Assembly (NCBI GenBank): GCA_034401135.1
Contig: JAWZSP010000005.1
Location: 2,294,001-2,358,000 of the forward strand
From: Volutella citrinella
Lineage: Eukaryota; Ascomycota; Sordariomycetes; Hypocreales; Nectriaceae
DNA length: 64,000 nucleotides
Direction: 5' to 3'
Below are positions 31,089-41,183 of the stretch, piece by piece. Both the position numbers and the translations under genes were made by a program. Numbering within the stretch: position 1 is the stretch's first letter; the number at the start of each line of letters is the position of its first letter. The notes below the pieces were generated by a model. It was given only the letters and a program-made list of their open reading frames with translations. It was not told the origin of the DNA and made no database searches.

Positions 31089-32354
31089 ATGGCCGACGCC
31101 GGATTCATCAAGGCCGACCCCGACGCGAAGCCCTCGCCCGCGCCCGTCGACGAGGACGACCTCTATGAGGATGCTGGAGACCTGGAATTCTTCGACAAGA
31201 ATGCTCCCAATAACTCCCTCGAGACGCTGTACCTCGCGCGCGTCCCCAAGTACATGTGGGATGCCTGGATCAAGATGGCCGACCGGCTTGGTGACGATGA
31301 TGAGATCCAGATTGGCACCTTGCGCACCTGGAACGAGGCGAAGCCGGATGGCAGTGCCGATGTATGTTTGTCCAATGCGCCGGGGCTATCAAGCAACACG
31401 TTGTTGACCTGACCTCTCTGCAGACCAAGCTGCGCATGCTCCTCCAGGCGAATTGCCCCGAACACCAGCTCATCCCCCGCGAGTACGACCTCGAGGTGCT
31501 CGACGCCAACGTGAACAACCACTTCATCTTCAGCGAGGAGGATCTTCCCGGCTTCAAGGCACGGAGCAAGGCGCGACAAGAGGCAGCCAACGCCGGTATC
31601 CCAGCATCCTTGTTGAGACAACGGGCGGGCGGGCCTGAACGACCTGCCTATGACCGACGGAACCGATACCAGCCATACTACCGAAAGGCTGTTCCGAGTT
31701 AGTTGAGGCGCCGGACACTGCACGATACGCGGGTAAACTGACGGGGAGAACAGAGAAAACCAAGATCTTTGGCAAGATTCACTACGATGTCCGTGTGGAG
31801 CCCAGAGACATCCAAGAAGAGGAGCGACTCCTCGCGCAGCGTCTCATGGATGCTGAGCAATCAAAGTCCAAGCTCCAGATCATCAGCCGCAACAAGGCAT
31901 CGTCGATTATCAACCCCGGAACAGCAGGTGCTGTCGGATGGGGTGGAAACTTCATCGTTCGTATTCATTCTCCCCCACAGATGAGAACTAGGCAGCTAAC
32001 TCTGGACAGAAAAACACAGCGCCCACGACCAAGCCCAAGAAGGGCGAGGTTTTCAAGGCTGCTCGTATCCCCAAGAACCAGCTGTTGGATCTTATTTTCG
32101 ACTGCTTCCGGCAGTATCAGTATTGGTCTATGAAGGCCCTGCGGCAGAAGCTGCAGCAGCCCGATACATATCTGCGACAGGTATTGGAGGACGTGGCAGT
32201 GCTCAACAAGAGCGGACGGTTTGCGAACCACTACTGTCTCAGCGAGGCCTACAGAGACAAGGCTGGGTCCGATTCCAAGGAAGCAGCAGCAGCAGAAGCT
32301 GTCGACGACGACGATGAGGGAGAGGAGATGGAGGATGTCCTTACAACTCAGTAG
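31089..32354 (+). CDS. TFG2: TFIIF subunit beta (Tfg2 / RAP30)
   Basis: General transcription factor subunit that brings Pol II to the promoter together with Tfg1. Exons 31089-31361, 31424-31697, 31754-31956 and 32010-32354 give 364 aa. The N-terminal dimerisation domain is seen (DLEFFDKNAPNNSLETLYLA, RVPKYMWDAWIK, DEIQIGTLRTWNE, HFIFSEEDLPGFKARSKAR). A linker spans the KKTKIFGKIHYDVRVEP segment. The C-terminal winged helix is FKAARIPKNQLLDLIFDCFR, QYQYWSMKALRQKLQQPDTY, LRQVLEDVAVLNKSGRFANH. The tail is acidic. All joins keep the frame and every intron has GT-AG ends. Confidence 0.95.
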
Positions 32355-32918
32355 TTCCCGGAGGAGACGCTCGGAGCTGAGCAGGACGGAGAGGGCAACC
32401 CGGGCGAGAAGATTCAACAATCTATGCTCCGTAATAGTTGTCTTGAGGCCAAGGCAGAAGGTCCAGGGTCGCGTTAGAGTATGATACCCTTCATTATAGA
32501 TTAAAGACAAAACAAAGAAAAATGCCGTAACCGTGAGGCCCCACGACCGCATCGTGAAGTTTTCCGGTAGCTGGATTACGTTACAGAAGGCGGTTACCAA
32601 CCTGCCATGAGTTGGGGATGGCTCCGGACCCGCAGTCGGTCACGGTTCACTACCAGCCAGAGAGAGCCAAGCTAAGCGCCTCCTTCACTACTACGTAATT
32701 GCCCTTCCCCGCCCACCTCTCGCATCTGCCGGAAAACAATCGGACTCCGAGTCTCTGAAACGAATACTCAGCTGATGCGACGACCAAGAACGTCACTTTG
32801 GATGTGAGGAGTAGGAGTTCTCGAGCTTTAAAGAGCCGCGAGTGCCCTCCAAAACTCGCTGTTGCTGCTCTCTCCCATCCCATCGCCAGAGAGAGAGAAG
32901 CCCTGCCAGCCAGCAAGC
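32355..32918. other. Intergenic region TFG2 / HAD phosphatase
   Basis: Head-to-tail 564-bp gap with the TFG2 3' flank and the promoter of the next gene. Nothing else recognised. Confidence 0.45.
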
Positions 32919-33728
32919 ATGTATCTTGTTTTCGACTTTGATGGGACCATTACCCAAAAGGATACAATCGGAGAGCTAGCCAGCTGCGCCCTTGCACTGC
33001 AGAGCGAGCGCAAAGGGGAGGACTTGAAGGATGCTTGGGACCAAGTGGTCCAGGCGTACATGGATGACTGCGACCAGTACAAGCGAGATCACCCGCTGCA
33101 GGAGGTAGAGAGGAAGAGCGTCAAGGAAGAGATCAGGTACCTCTCGGGGATGAAGGAGGTGGAGGAAGCCTCGCTGGCAAGAGTCGCAGAGCTGGGGCTC
33201 TTTGCCGGTCTTGAGCCAGGCCACCTCGCCGAAGCGGCGTCAAGGGCGGTCCAAGAGGGTCGGATCAAGCTACGCCACGGCTTCACGCAGCTCCTCGGGC
33301 TGGCGGAGGAGAAGGAGTGGAAGGTGGGGATCGTGTCGGTCAACTGGTCGCGGGGCTTCATCGAGGGCGCCATCCACCCGCACAAGCCGACCATCATTGC
33401 CAACGAGCCCGGCCCGGACGGGGTCGTCCACGGGCCCGTGTTCTTGCGGGGCGGGAGGATGACCAACGGCTCGGAGAAGCACGAGGCCGTGAGGCACCTT
33501 GTCGGGGACTCGGGGGACCGGGTGGTGTACTTTGGCGACTCGACCACGGACATGGAGTGCCTCCTCGACGGCGGCGTTGTGATTTCCGACGACGACGGGT
33601 CCTGCCTGCTGCGGACGCTCAGGCGCATCGACGTCTCGGTTCCCCATGTGGGAGAGCTTGAGGGAGAGTCGACGCTGTCCTGGGCGAGAGACTTTCAGGA
33701 GGTCATGGACAGCGGAGTGCTGGCGTGA
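32919..33728 (+). CDS. HAD-superfamily phosphatase (MtnX / phosphoserine phosphatase-like)
   Basis: Single exon, 269 aa from the ATG at 32919; the frame is open upstream but has no earlier ATG. HAD motif I is at the N-terminus (VFDFDGTITQKDT, nucleophile Asp6 and acid Asp8). Motif II is likely in GIVSVNWSRGFIEGA, the Lys of motif III in RMTNGSEKHEAV, and motif IV is VVYFGDSTTDMECL. The helical cap between motifs I and II fits the subtype I cap seen in phosphoserine phosphatase and MtnX (methionine salvage). It probably dephosphorylates a small metabolite in the cytosol; the substrate cannot be assigned. Confidence 0.85.
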   Translation: MYLVFDFDGTITQKDTIGELASCALALQSERKGEDLKDAWDQVVQAYMDDCDQYKRDHPLQEVERKSVKEEIRYLSGMKEVEEASLARVAELGLFAGLEPGHLAEAASRAVQEGRIKLRHGFTQLLGLAEEKEWKVGIVSVNWSRGFIEGAIHPHKPTIIANEPGPDGVVHGPVFLRGGRMTNGSEKHEAVRHLVGDSGDRVVYFGDSTTDMECLLDGGVVISDDDGSCLLRTLRRIDVSVPHVGELEGESTLSWARDFQEVMDSGVLA

Positions 33729-34042
33729 ACAGCAATGGGGCCCGCCAGGTGTACTGTACGACTATTGATTGTGCTGCAATAATTCATGTTTCCTGATTGA
33801 TGAACGGCGAAAAGAGGCCCATTGTGGGCGCCTGTCTGTTTCTTCTTTCAGGTTGGCAGCAGCTGAAGAACACAAATCCTCAGCCGGCGATGGCGAAGAC
33901 GCAACGGATTTAAATCGAGGCCACAGAACCTGCTAATTATCCTGCAGCTTCCCGTCTCTACTTGCTCCATCCTGCTCCCACAGCTTAACTCATCATTCCT
34001 CTCGCAGGTCAACTGATTCTTACGCCAGTTCCATCGAACGAA
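33729..34042. other. Short intergenic region
   Basis: 314-bp head-to-tail gap, presumably 3' flank of the phosphatase gene and promoter of the small Cys-rich gene. Nothing recognised. Confidence 0.45.
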
Positions 34043-34387
34043 ATGTGCACATACAGGACGGCTCGCTTCGACTGCGGCCACCGCCTCCGCGGCAAGCGTG
34101 TCCTCAAGACGTGCCAAGTGGCCCGGGACTACGAAGCCAGCGGGCTAGACACCAAGTGCGCGAGGGTCAACGACCACGGCATGCAGACCATCAAGATCAA
34201 CTCGCCGTGCCGCATGTGCAACCGTCCTGGGGCGGCGGCGCAGAACAGGGCAGCTCAAGACATCCAGGACCGACTCTCCAGCATGATTGAACGGCTAAGC
34301 AAGAGGAGAGCGCGGGCGGGCCAGGCGCTGGAGGGGATGGCGCAGACTGGGGTGTCGGACATTGGGGTGGCCGTCACCAAAAACTGA
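34043..34387 (+). CDS. Small cysteine-rich hypothetical protein
   Basis: Single exon, 114 aa, no homology I recognise. It is credible because of strong G/C at third codon positions and an ordered layout. The N-terminal 60 residues contain six Cys and several His (C2, C11, H13, C24, C39, and the CRMC pair at 56/59), which could bind zinc. The second half is a predicted amphipathic helix (QDIQDRLSSMIERLSKRRAR) followed by a tail ending VTKN. No signal peptide or membrane segment, so a cytosolic or nuclear small protein is likely. Convergent with the CorA-like gene, 245 bp away. Confidence 0.7.
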   Translation: MCTYRTARFDCGHRLRGKRVLKTCQVARDYEASGLDTKCARVNDHGMQTIKINSPCRMCNRPGAAAQNRAAQDIQDRLSSMIERLSKRRARAGQALEGMAQTGVSDIGVAVTKN

Positions 34388-34632
34388 CGAGATCTGGACG
34401 ACTGTTTGATTTGAGGAACGGGGTCACTGGCAGTTTGAGGATGGACCAACTACCCGAATGAAACTGATAGGTGCAAGAATTGTGCCTTTGTAGATGTATC
34501 AATCGCTGTCTATTCATACTGTGCAAAGAACCAAGTATATAAACGGACGGCCCAAATGTAAATAAATGTATAGCAACTGTTCAAACGGCAGGCGCTAATC
34601 ACTCAACCCAACCATCCGCACAGCTCACCGCA

Positions 34633-36817
34633 TCACAGAGACACGGCAGTCGGCCGCAGGTTCAAGCTGTACTTTCTCGCCTCCATGATCTGGCGCTGCC
34701 TCACGCTCACGCTCGCCCCGCGCGACCTGCCCACCCCGGCGGCAGCGGAGGTCTCGTTGCCGCTCGCACTCTCCTTGGCAGCCGAATCCCAGCGCTCAAA
34801 GGACCCTGCTCCAGCCCCGGGCCGCACCTTTTCGTCGCGGCGCGCCGACAGGTAGAAGAAGTCGTGGACGAAGCTGTCGCTCAGCTCGCGCGGCTTGCCG
34901 TCCGACGTCCAGAAGCGCTCCTCGGACAGCTCGTGCGACAGGTGGCGCCGGAAGTAGCGGTCCTGGGCCACCCACCAGGCGCGCCAGGCGCACAGGATGA
35001 GCACCGTCAGCGGGATGGCCGCCGCCCAGTAGTACCAGAAGTTCTGCCCGAAGCGCTTGGGGTGGTCGTCGTCCTTGGCGCCGCCGCTGCTGTCCTTGTC
35101 GCCGCCGTCGTCGTCGGGCCCAAGCCAGTCAAACATGGACATGCCGAACAGCGTGCCCAGGAACTCGCCGGGGAGGAAGATGGCCGTGATGACGGCCAGC
35201 GCCTTCATGGAGGAGCTGTCGCGCGACGATGCCACCGCCATGCGGGCGTTGAGCATGTTGTCTTCCTGCGCCATCTTGGAGTAGATCTGTCTCTACTGTC
35301 AGCACTGCAAACGAAATGACGGAGTCGAGTCGCCAACTCACCATGTCGACCTGCGCGCGGCATCTGGCCTCGGACATGCGCCGGTCCGTCTCGAGCCCCA
35401 TGCAGAGCCGCAGGAGACCGTCGAGGTACTGCCGGATCTCGTGCCAGTGGGCGCCCAGCGAGTCGCCGTCGCTCGGCCCATCGCCACCGCCAAAGGAGAG
35501 ACGGATCCGCGGATGGGTGGGCGGCAGCACCGGGCTCACGGGGGGCGGCCCAATGTCTCCCCCGGCCATGAGGGGGCTCAGCATGCTGAGATCGCGCCCA
35601 AACGGCTGCGGGTGGCTCCCCATGCGCTCGGCCAGCTCGTCGCCCGCGAGGATCAGGACCTTGATGGCGCGCTCCATCCACCGGATCGTGTCGAGCAGCT
35701 TGATGGTGTCCTTGAGCACCTCGTGCGCCCGCTTCATCAGGTTGGTCATGGTCGCCGGCCCCCAGGCGCCCGTGTTGCCCTCGCTCATGCGCCGCTTCAG
35801 CTTGGGCGCGGCCGGGTCGTTGGGGTCGAACTCGGCGATGTTGCTAACGTCGTACTCGAGCGCCGCCACGTTGAGGTTGTTCTCCGACACGGCCTCCTCG
35901 CAGCGCATGAACTGCACCTGCAGCAGCACCACGGGCATGATGAGCGGGTGCGCCCAGTGCGAGCGGCACGACTCGAGCCGGTGGTCGTACTCGTCCAGGT
36001 CGTCGAGGTTGTGCCGCCGGGGCTCCCACGACTGGCGGATCAGGATCGTGGCCATGCGCGTGTGCACGTTGTACGTCATGGACAGGAAGTCGCACGGCGT
36101 CTTGGGCATCTCGGAGAAGGCGAGGATGATGCCTGTGGCCGGTCATGTTAGTCAACATGTCTACGGGCAAATCGATTGGTGTATTTGGTAGGGCTCACTC
36201 ATCTGCGACTGGTCCTTGGACCAGAACCGGGATTCGGTCGTGGTCCGGGTCGAGTATTGCAGCGTTGCCGGGTGCAACTCCATGGCGGCGAGATCGTCAA
36301 CCGTCATGCTGAGGATGTCGCGCTCTCCGTGGAGGCCCGTCTTGCGCTTGAAGCAGATCCTAACGGAGAATTAGCCGCCAATGTCCTGCTGATATACCAC
36401 TGCGAAACTCACACGCGGCGGATGCGGCCTTCCATGCCGCTCGACACGGCATCGTCATCGGTCGGTTTGAGGAACTGGCCCTGGAACGACAATTATTAGC
36501 ACCATCACTCCATTAGACGGGGCAGGGAAACTCACCTCTTGGTCAAGCATAAAGCCGCGCCGAAATGCCATCTCAAACAATGCCATGCCAGGCGCGTCGT
36601 CGCGGGTGAAGTGATGCGTGACGTGATCATCGTCGGCATCACCTACCTGTTCACGCACCCCAGCGGGGGCATCCAGCTCCGCATCAGGTCGCTTGTAGAC
36701 GACATACTCGTCATACTCAATGTGAGAAGGGGTGTTTGGGGTTGATATCAAGACCTCGCTCGAGCAGACGCGCTGGTCGTAGTTGAAGAGGTCCAGGCCG
36801 TGGCGTACCAGTCCCAT
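34633..36817 (-). CDS. CorA-like metal ion transporter-related membrane protein
   Basis: Fungal CorA-like family, related to Mg2+ channels of the CorA/Alr/Mrs2 group. Minus-strand exons are 36817-36536, 36480-36413, 36359-36199, 36132-35342 and 35286-34633, giving 651 aa. The C-terminal pore part has two membrane segments: SSMKALAVITAIFLPGEFLG leading to TLFGMSMFDW, and FWYYWAAAIPLTVLILCAW. The signature Gly-Met-Asn of true CorA is Gly-Met-Ser here, so transport of Mg2+ is doubtful. A long cytosolic N-terminal domain precedes it, with helices rich in Glu/Arg before TM1 (RMSEARCRAQVDMIYSKMAQ). The start is uncertain: 36817 is the first ATG in frame after a stop, but an upstream exon is possible. 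Confidence 0.8.
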
Positions 36818-39145
36818 CAAGCCGGTCTGTCGGGGCCGCCCGTGTCGGACAGCGCAGCACTCTGGTCGGGGTTGCAGGGTCGGACAGCCGCCGTCACTGT
36901 TCCGCGCGGGCGAGGTAATGCCGGAGACATGGATTGGAAGCGGTGAGTTGGTGAGGCCGTGGTCGTCAGACACAGAAGCCGGGAGAGGAAGCTATTGATA
37001 TCACAGATGCGAGTGCAAATCGAGTGCAGATGTGAGTGCAACAAGGAGTGACGTTCATCAATACAACGTCTGGCCAAGAAGCGGGCGTGGGTCCTTTTCA
37101 ACTTCTCCGTTGCCCTCCCGTTGCTTCATGCCAAGACAAGCTGGAGGTCAGCCTAACAGGGATTGTCAGGGTTTATCATGGCTTGGCCCACCCGGAAAGC
37201 TGACATGGTGCGCTCCTTTCAGCACAAGCTGCACAGCCGCTGTCAATGGTGCCCAAGCATCCAGGATCGTCCAGATACGCGCAACTGCGGCTGAGGCATG
37301 ACACGGTCACGCTCGGCGATTGATAGGCCCATGGGCGCCGAGGCCGAGCCGTTCGGAGCGGCTGACCCCACCCCCCACGGAGGTGGCTAAGGCCCCGGGG
37401 GTTGCGGGCAGGATCGGGGCGGCCGGGGTGGCGGTGGCTTAGACCCCGGGGAATGGGGCCCCAACGCGCCCGGGATGCGGGAATACGGCAGCCTCCTTCC
37501 AGAATTCCAGAAGCCAGGGGACGCCAGTGCCAAAGCGGGCAGGTCGCAGCCGCAGCGTTGCACTTTTCTCCACGATGGACGGCATGGGACCCGGGTCACG
37601 TTGGCACCGCTTTGGAGTCCTTGGGCGTCAATGGCGAACCGTTGGGCCCCAGCCTCGACCGCAGCCTTGCAGAGGCGGCGTCTGGTTCGCTGCACAAGTT
37701 CTCGCTCATATCTTGGAGGCCGATGAACGCGAGGTCGAGTGGCTGGGTTGGGGGAGATTGGTGATTGCGCCGCATCGACTACGGTATGCGGGCCGCATCA
37801 TGCCACCACTACAATACTCGCGAGCCGAATGAAGACCAAATGTACGGTCACAGCGGTGGTCGTTTCACAAACCCTCTCAGAATCGGCCCAATGGAGCTCA
37901 AACCCTAGATGAAAGATGCGGAAAGGGCCAATTCCGGTCATCACGAGCACTCATCTGGCCGCCCAACCAATGCCCAACCAACAGCCAGTTCATTCCGAAA
38001 TCTCCCGGGACTCATCGTCATCCTGCGCCGCCTCGCGATTCCTAAATGTTGCTTCGTCCTGAGCCAGGGACTAGCAGTGAGCATGTGTCGCAAGATTCCG
38101 GTGTTTGGGATGGTCCACGTCGTCGGCACCAAGCGGTCGGATGTGAGCCATCGCCTCGATAATTGCAGTGCTGGGGAACCTCTGTTTAGCTTGTGCATCG
38201 TCAGGCATCCTCTCTGGCCAACTGATGGTTCCGCTGAAGAGACATTGGATTGCTGGAATGCCAATCCCTCTACCGCGTCTTGCGCGTCAAAGGTCAGGCT
38301 GCGCCGCCAAGGGAGCCTCGCGCCCTATTCGCGCTGTATCAGCGCTGAGACATTGTAACTCTGGCACCATATCCATCGTGAGGGGCACGGAACCCTGGAA
38401 GGGAGACAGACACTCAATTCCCATACTACCCATGTTCTTCCTGTCCATTGCTCTTCCCCTTTCAGCCACGATTCCTTGCCTTAGAGACTGGCAGCCCCAA
38501 ATCAGCAACGGGGGAAGCCGAAGGGATTGAGGACTTCTACATGGCTCAGACAAGATGCTCATGACAGCTCAACGACTGGCCGTGCAATGACGAGGCTCAT
38601 CGCTGCAAAACGCCAGACATTGGAAAATTGCCATCCAGTCAAGCAGCCAAAGTGACAACCTCGTCTCCAATAGACTGACAAATTCGATTGCTCTTCAAGT
38701 CTCGAGCCCTTCCTCGGACGCCCTGTCCATGGTTCATCAAGGAAAGGGAAATTCCACGACAGTGATATTTGGATGCCAGCCTCCCGTTGAAGCCTCCCTC
38801 ACCATGTTCATACCCCCTCTCCTTCAAGTTATGCCTCCTCGTGTCTTGGACTTGGCTTCTCTGTCCTGGGACTCTTTATATGCTCGAGTGGGCGTTGCTC
38901 TCATGGATTTTCCGGTTGCATTCCCACCGGTGGTTGCGCAAAACGTCTCTCAACACTACCACCAGCCTTCTCCGAGTATCCTCTCCTCGGCTGACCCACG
39001 CAACGGCGGAAGTTGGCTTTTGTTTTAGACGGGGCTACATTATACGTGTGGAAGATCAAGACACCAGCTGTGGGTCATCTGTATAAGAGACCATCGCCGC
39101 GCAGCGCAGCTGCGAAAGTATCCCCTCTCATCACAATTCATCAAC
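36818..39145. other. Gene-poor stretch, 2.3 kb
   Basis: No gene supported. The left end holds the promoter of the CorA-like gene and possibly a missed first exon; the right end holds the chitinase promoter. Short open frames have no codon bias. A GC-rich, CCCCGG-repetitive patch lies around 37364-37462. Confidence 0.45.
39082..39088 (+). promoter_or_regulatory. Putative TATA box of chitinase gene
   Basis: TATAAGA at this position lies 58 nt before the chitinase ATG at 39146, a suitable distance for a short fungal leader. The flanking sequence is not otherwise AT-rich, which makes it stand out. Confidence 0.4.
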
Positions 39146-40667
39146 ATGCTTGGGCGACTTTTGGTTACCGCGCCTCTGCTGGCACAGGCTGTATTCGCGG
39201 CACCGGGGCTGGATCCTCGGGAGCCGGGGAGTTCTGTTCGCGCCGTTGGGCTGGATGAGCCTGCTCAGAGTCTCGCCAATTCGGATTCCCATGTTTCTTC
39301 TCATAACGTAGCTACCACCGACCTCCTTGACGGATCGGCCACAGCTGAGCCCGAGATTGAAATTCGCGATGTCGGAGCGACTATGGAGACTCAGGCTACG
39401 CGCCGTCGAAATGTGGTTTACTTCGCCAGCTGGTAAGAACTAAAATCTCCTTGTGGCTTTGGTCTCGCTTGACTTACACAGCCAGGCAAACTTATGATCG
39501 CAAATACAACCCCCAGGATGTTCCAGCAGACAGGATCACCCATCTGCTCTATGCGTTCCAGGACATTGGAGCCGATGGCACCGTGTAAGTGCCCCCATTC
39601 CCAGCCATCCATCAGGCCAGACGTTGACATACAATCGCAGCAAGCCTGGCGACCTCTTCGCCGATGTCCAGAGGAGATACCCAACCGACAAGACGGAGCC
39701 TGGCAACAACGTCTACGGGTGCGTCAAGCAGCTGTACCTCCTCAAGAAGAAGTACCGCAAGCTCAAGACGCTCGCCGCCATCGGCGGATGGAACCTGCGA
39801 CACAAGTTTGCCCCCGTCGTCGCCAGCGCGACCCGTCGCAAGCGGTTCGTCCAGACGGCGGTGCAGCTGCTCGCCGACTGGGGGCTCGACGGCCTCGACA
39901 TTGACTGGGAGTTCCCCCAGAACAAGGCCGAGGCGGCCAACTACGTGCAGCTGCTCAAGGAGCTGCGGGCCGCGCTCGACGCCTACTCGGCCGCCAACAA
40001 GCTCAAGTATCGGTTCCTCCTGACCGTGGCCACGTCGGCCGGCCCGAGCACGTACAACACCCTCGACCTCAAGGGCATGAACCCGTACCTCGACGCCTGG
40101 CACCTCATGGCCTACGACTACGCGGGGCCGTGGTCCCCCCTGACGGGCCATCAAGCCAACGTCTTCGTCGACGCCGCCGTGCCGGCCGCCTCCCAGATCA
40201 CCACCAACGCCGCCATCAGCGCCTACCGCTCCGCCGGCGTTGCCGCCAGCAAGATCAACCTCGGCGTGCCGCTCTATGGCCGCTCCTTCGCCAACACCCC
40301 GGGGCTGGGCAAGCCGTACAAGGGCCCCGGCGGCGGCACCGGCGAGAAGGGCGTCTACGCGTACTACGCCCTGCCCCGGCCCGGCGCAAAGGTGTACCTC
40401 AGCAAGGGCGCCATCGCCGCCTGGTCATACGACTCCAAGACCAGGGAGCTCGTCTCCTACGACAATGGAGACTCGACCAAGCTCAAGCTCCAGTACATGG
40501 CGTCGCGCGGGTTGGGCGGCATGATGTTCTGGGAGGCCAGCAGCGACAAGAAGGGCTCCGCTAGCCTCATCCGTCTGGCCGGTGATTCCATGGCGCTGGA
40601 CTCGTCGTTGAACATGCTCTCCTACCCCAAGAGTCGGTATGCCAACATCAAGGCCGGCATGCCGTGA
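39146..40667 (+). CDS. Secreted endochitinase, GH18
   Basis: Hydrolyses beta-1,4 links in chitin, in wall remodelling, nutrition or attack on other fungi or insects. Exons 39146-39432, 39486-39584 and 39641-40667 give 470 aa. The signal peptide is residues 1 to about 18 (MLGRLLVTAPLLAQAVFA). An acidic pro-region of about 70 residues ends at a RRR site (TRRRNVVYFASW) that a Kex2-type protease could cut. The TIM barrel then starts with WQTYDRKYNPQDVPADRITH. The catalytic DxxDxDxE is intact: D212, D215, D217 and proton donor E219 (DGLDIDWEFP). Substrate-binding motifs MAYDY and GVPLYGRSF are present. There is no carbohydrate-binding module. The layout fits the Trichoderma ech42-like group of subgroup A chitinases. 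Confidence 0.95.
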
Positions 40668-41183
40668 CCGGGACGCCTTCTGCTGCATCTGCATGGTGGT
40701 TTTTTATTGTTTTGGGGATGAGAATGAGCGGCAAGCCCGCTCTGATGGCGAGCACTGGCTGCTGCGAGGGTATCGGGTTGTGGTGTGGAGGACTTTGGTG
40801 GCTTCCTTCATCTTGTGTGATTTATCGTGCTCTAAAGTTAGCATGTCTAGACGTAATGACACATATCCTTACCATCAGTCCGGGCATGCCCCTTGTTGCT
40901 TCAAGATAACTGGTCATGTAACTAACCTCTTGTAAAAATTGCCCGACCGTATTCTACAGCACAAACTAGGGAGCAACTGGAAAGCAAAATAAAAGCATCC
41001 ATACAAGAACAATCCGCCGTGTCGGGTTTCAACATCGACACATCACGCCAATTCTCCGACGTTTTGAGGCCGTCCGTCCAATTACCCGAATCCGTCACAC
41101 GCATCACATCCTGGAAACACTCTCTGCGGCTCAGTCTCGTCTTTCACAACCTCCACGCCCCAAGCCATGATTCACGAAAAATC
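40668..41183. other. Convergent 3' flanks chitinase / SSR4
   Basis: 516-bp gap between converging genes. No coding sequence supported. Confidence 0.5.

Noticed and set aside
35316..36191. 291- and 236-codon plus-strand frames across the CorA-like gene
   Set aside because: Antisense shadows; the minus-strand exons give an uninterrupted 651-aa protein with membrane segments.
36818..37101. Frame with ATG at 37101 as first exon of the CorA-like gene
   Set aside because: It is in a different frame from the exon at 36817 and no convincing donor-acceptor pair joins them; left as a possibility only.
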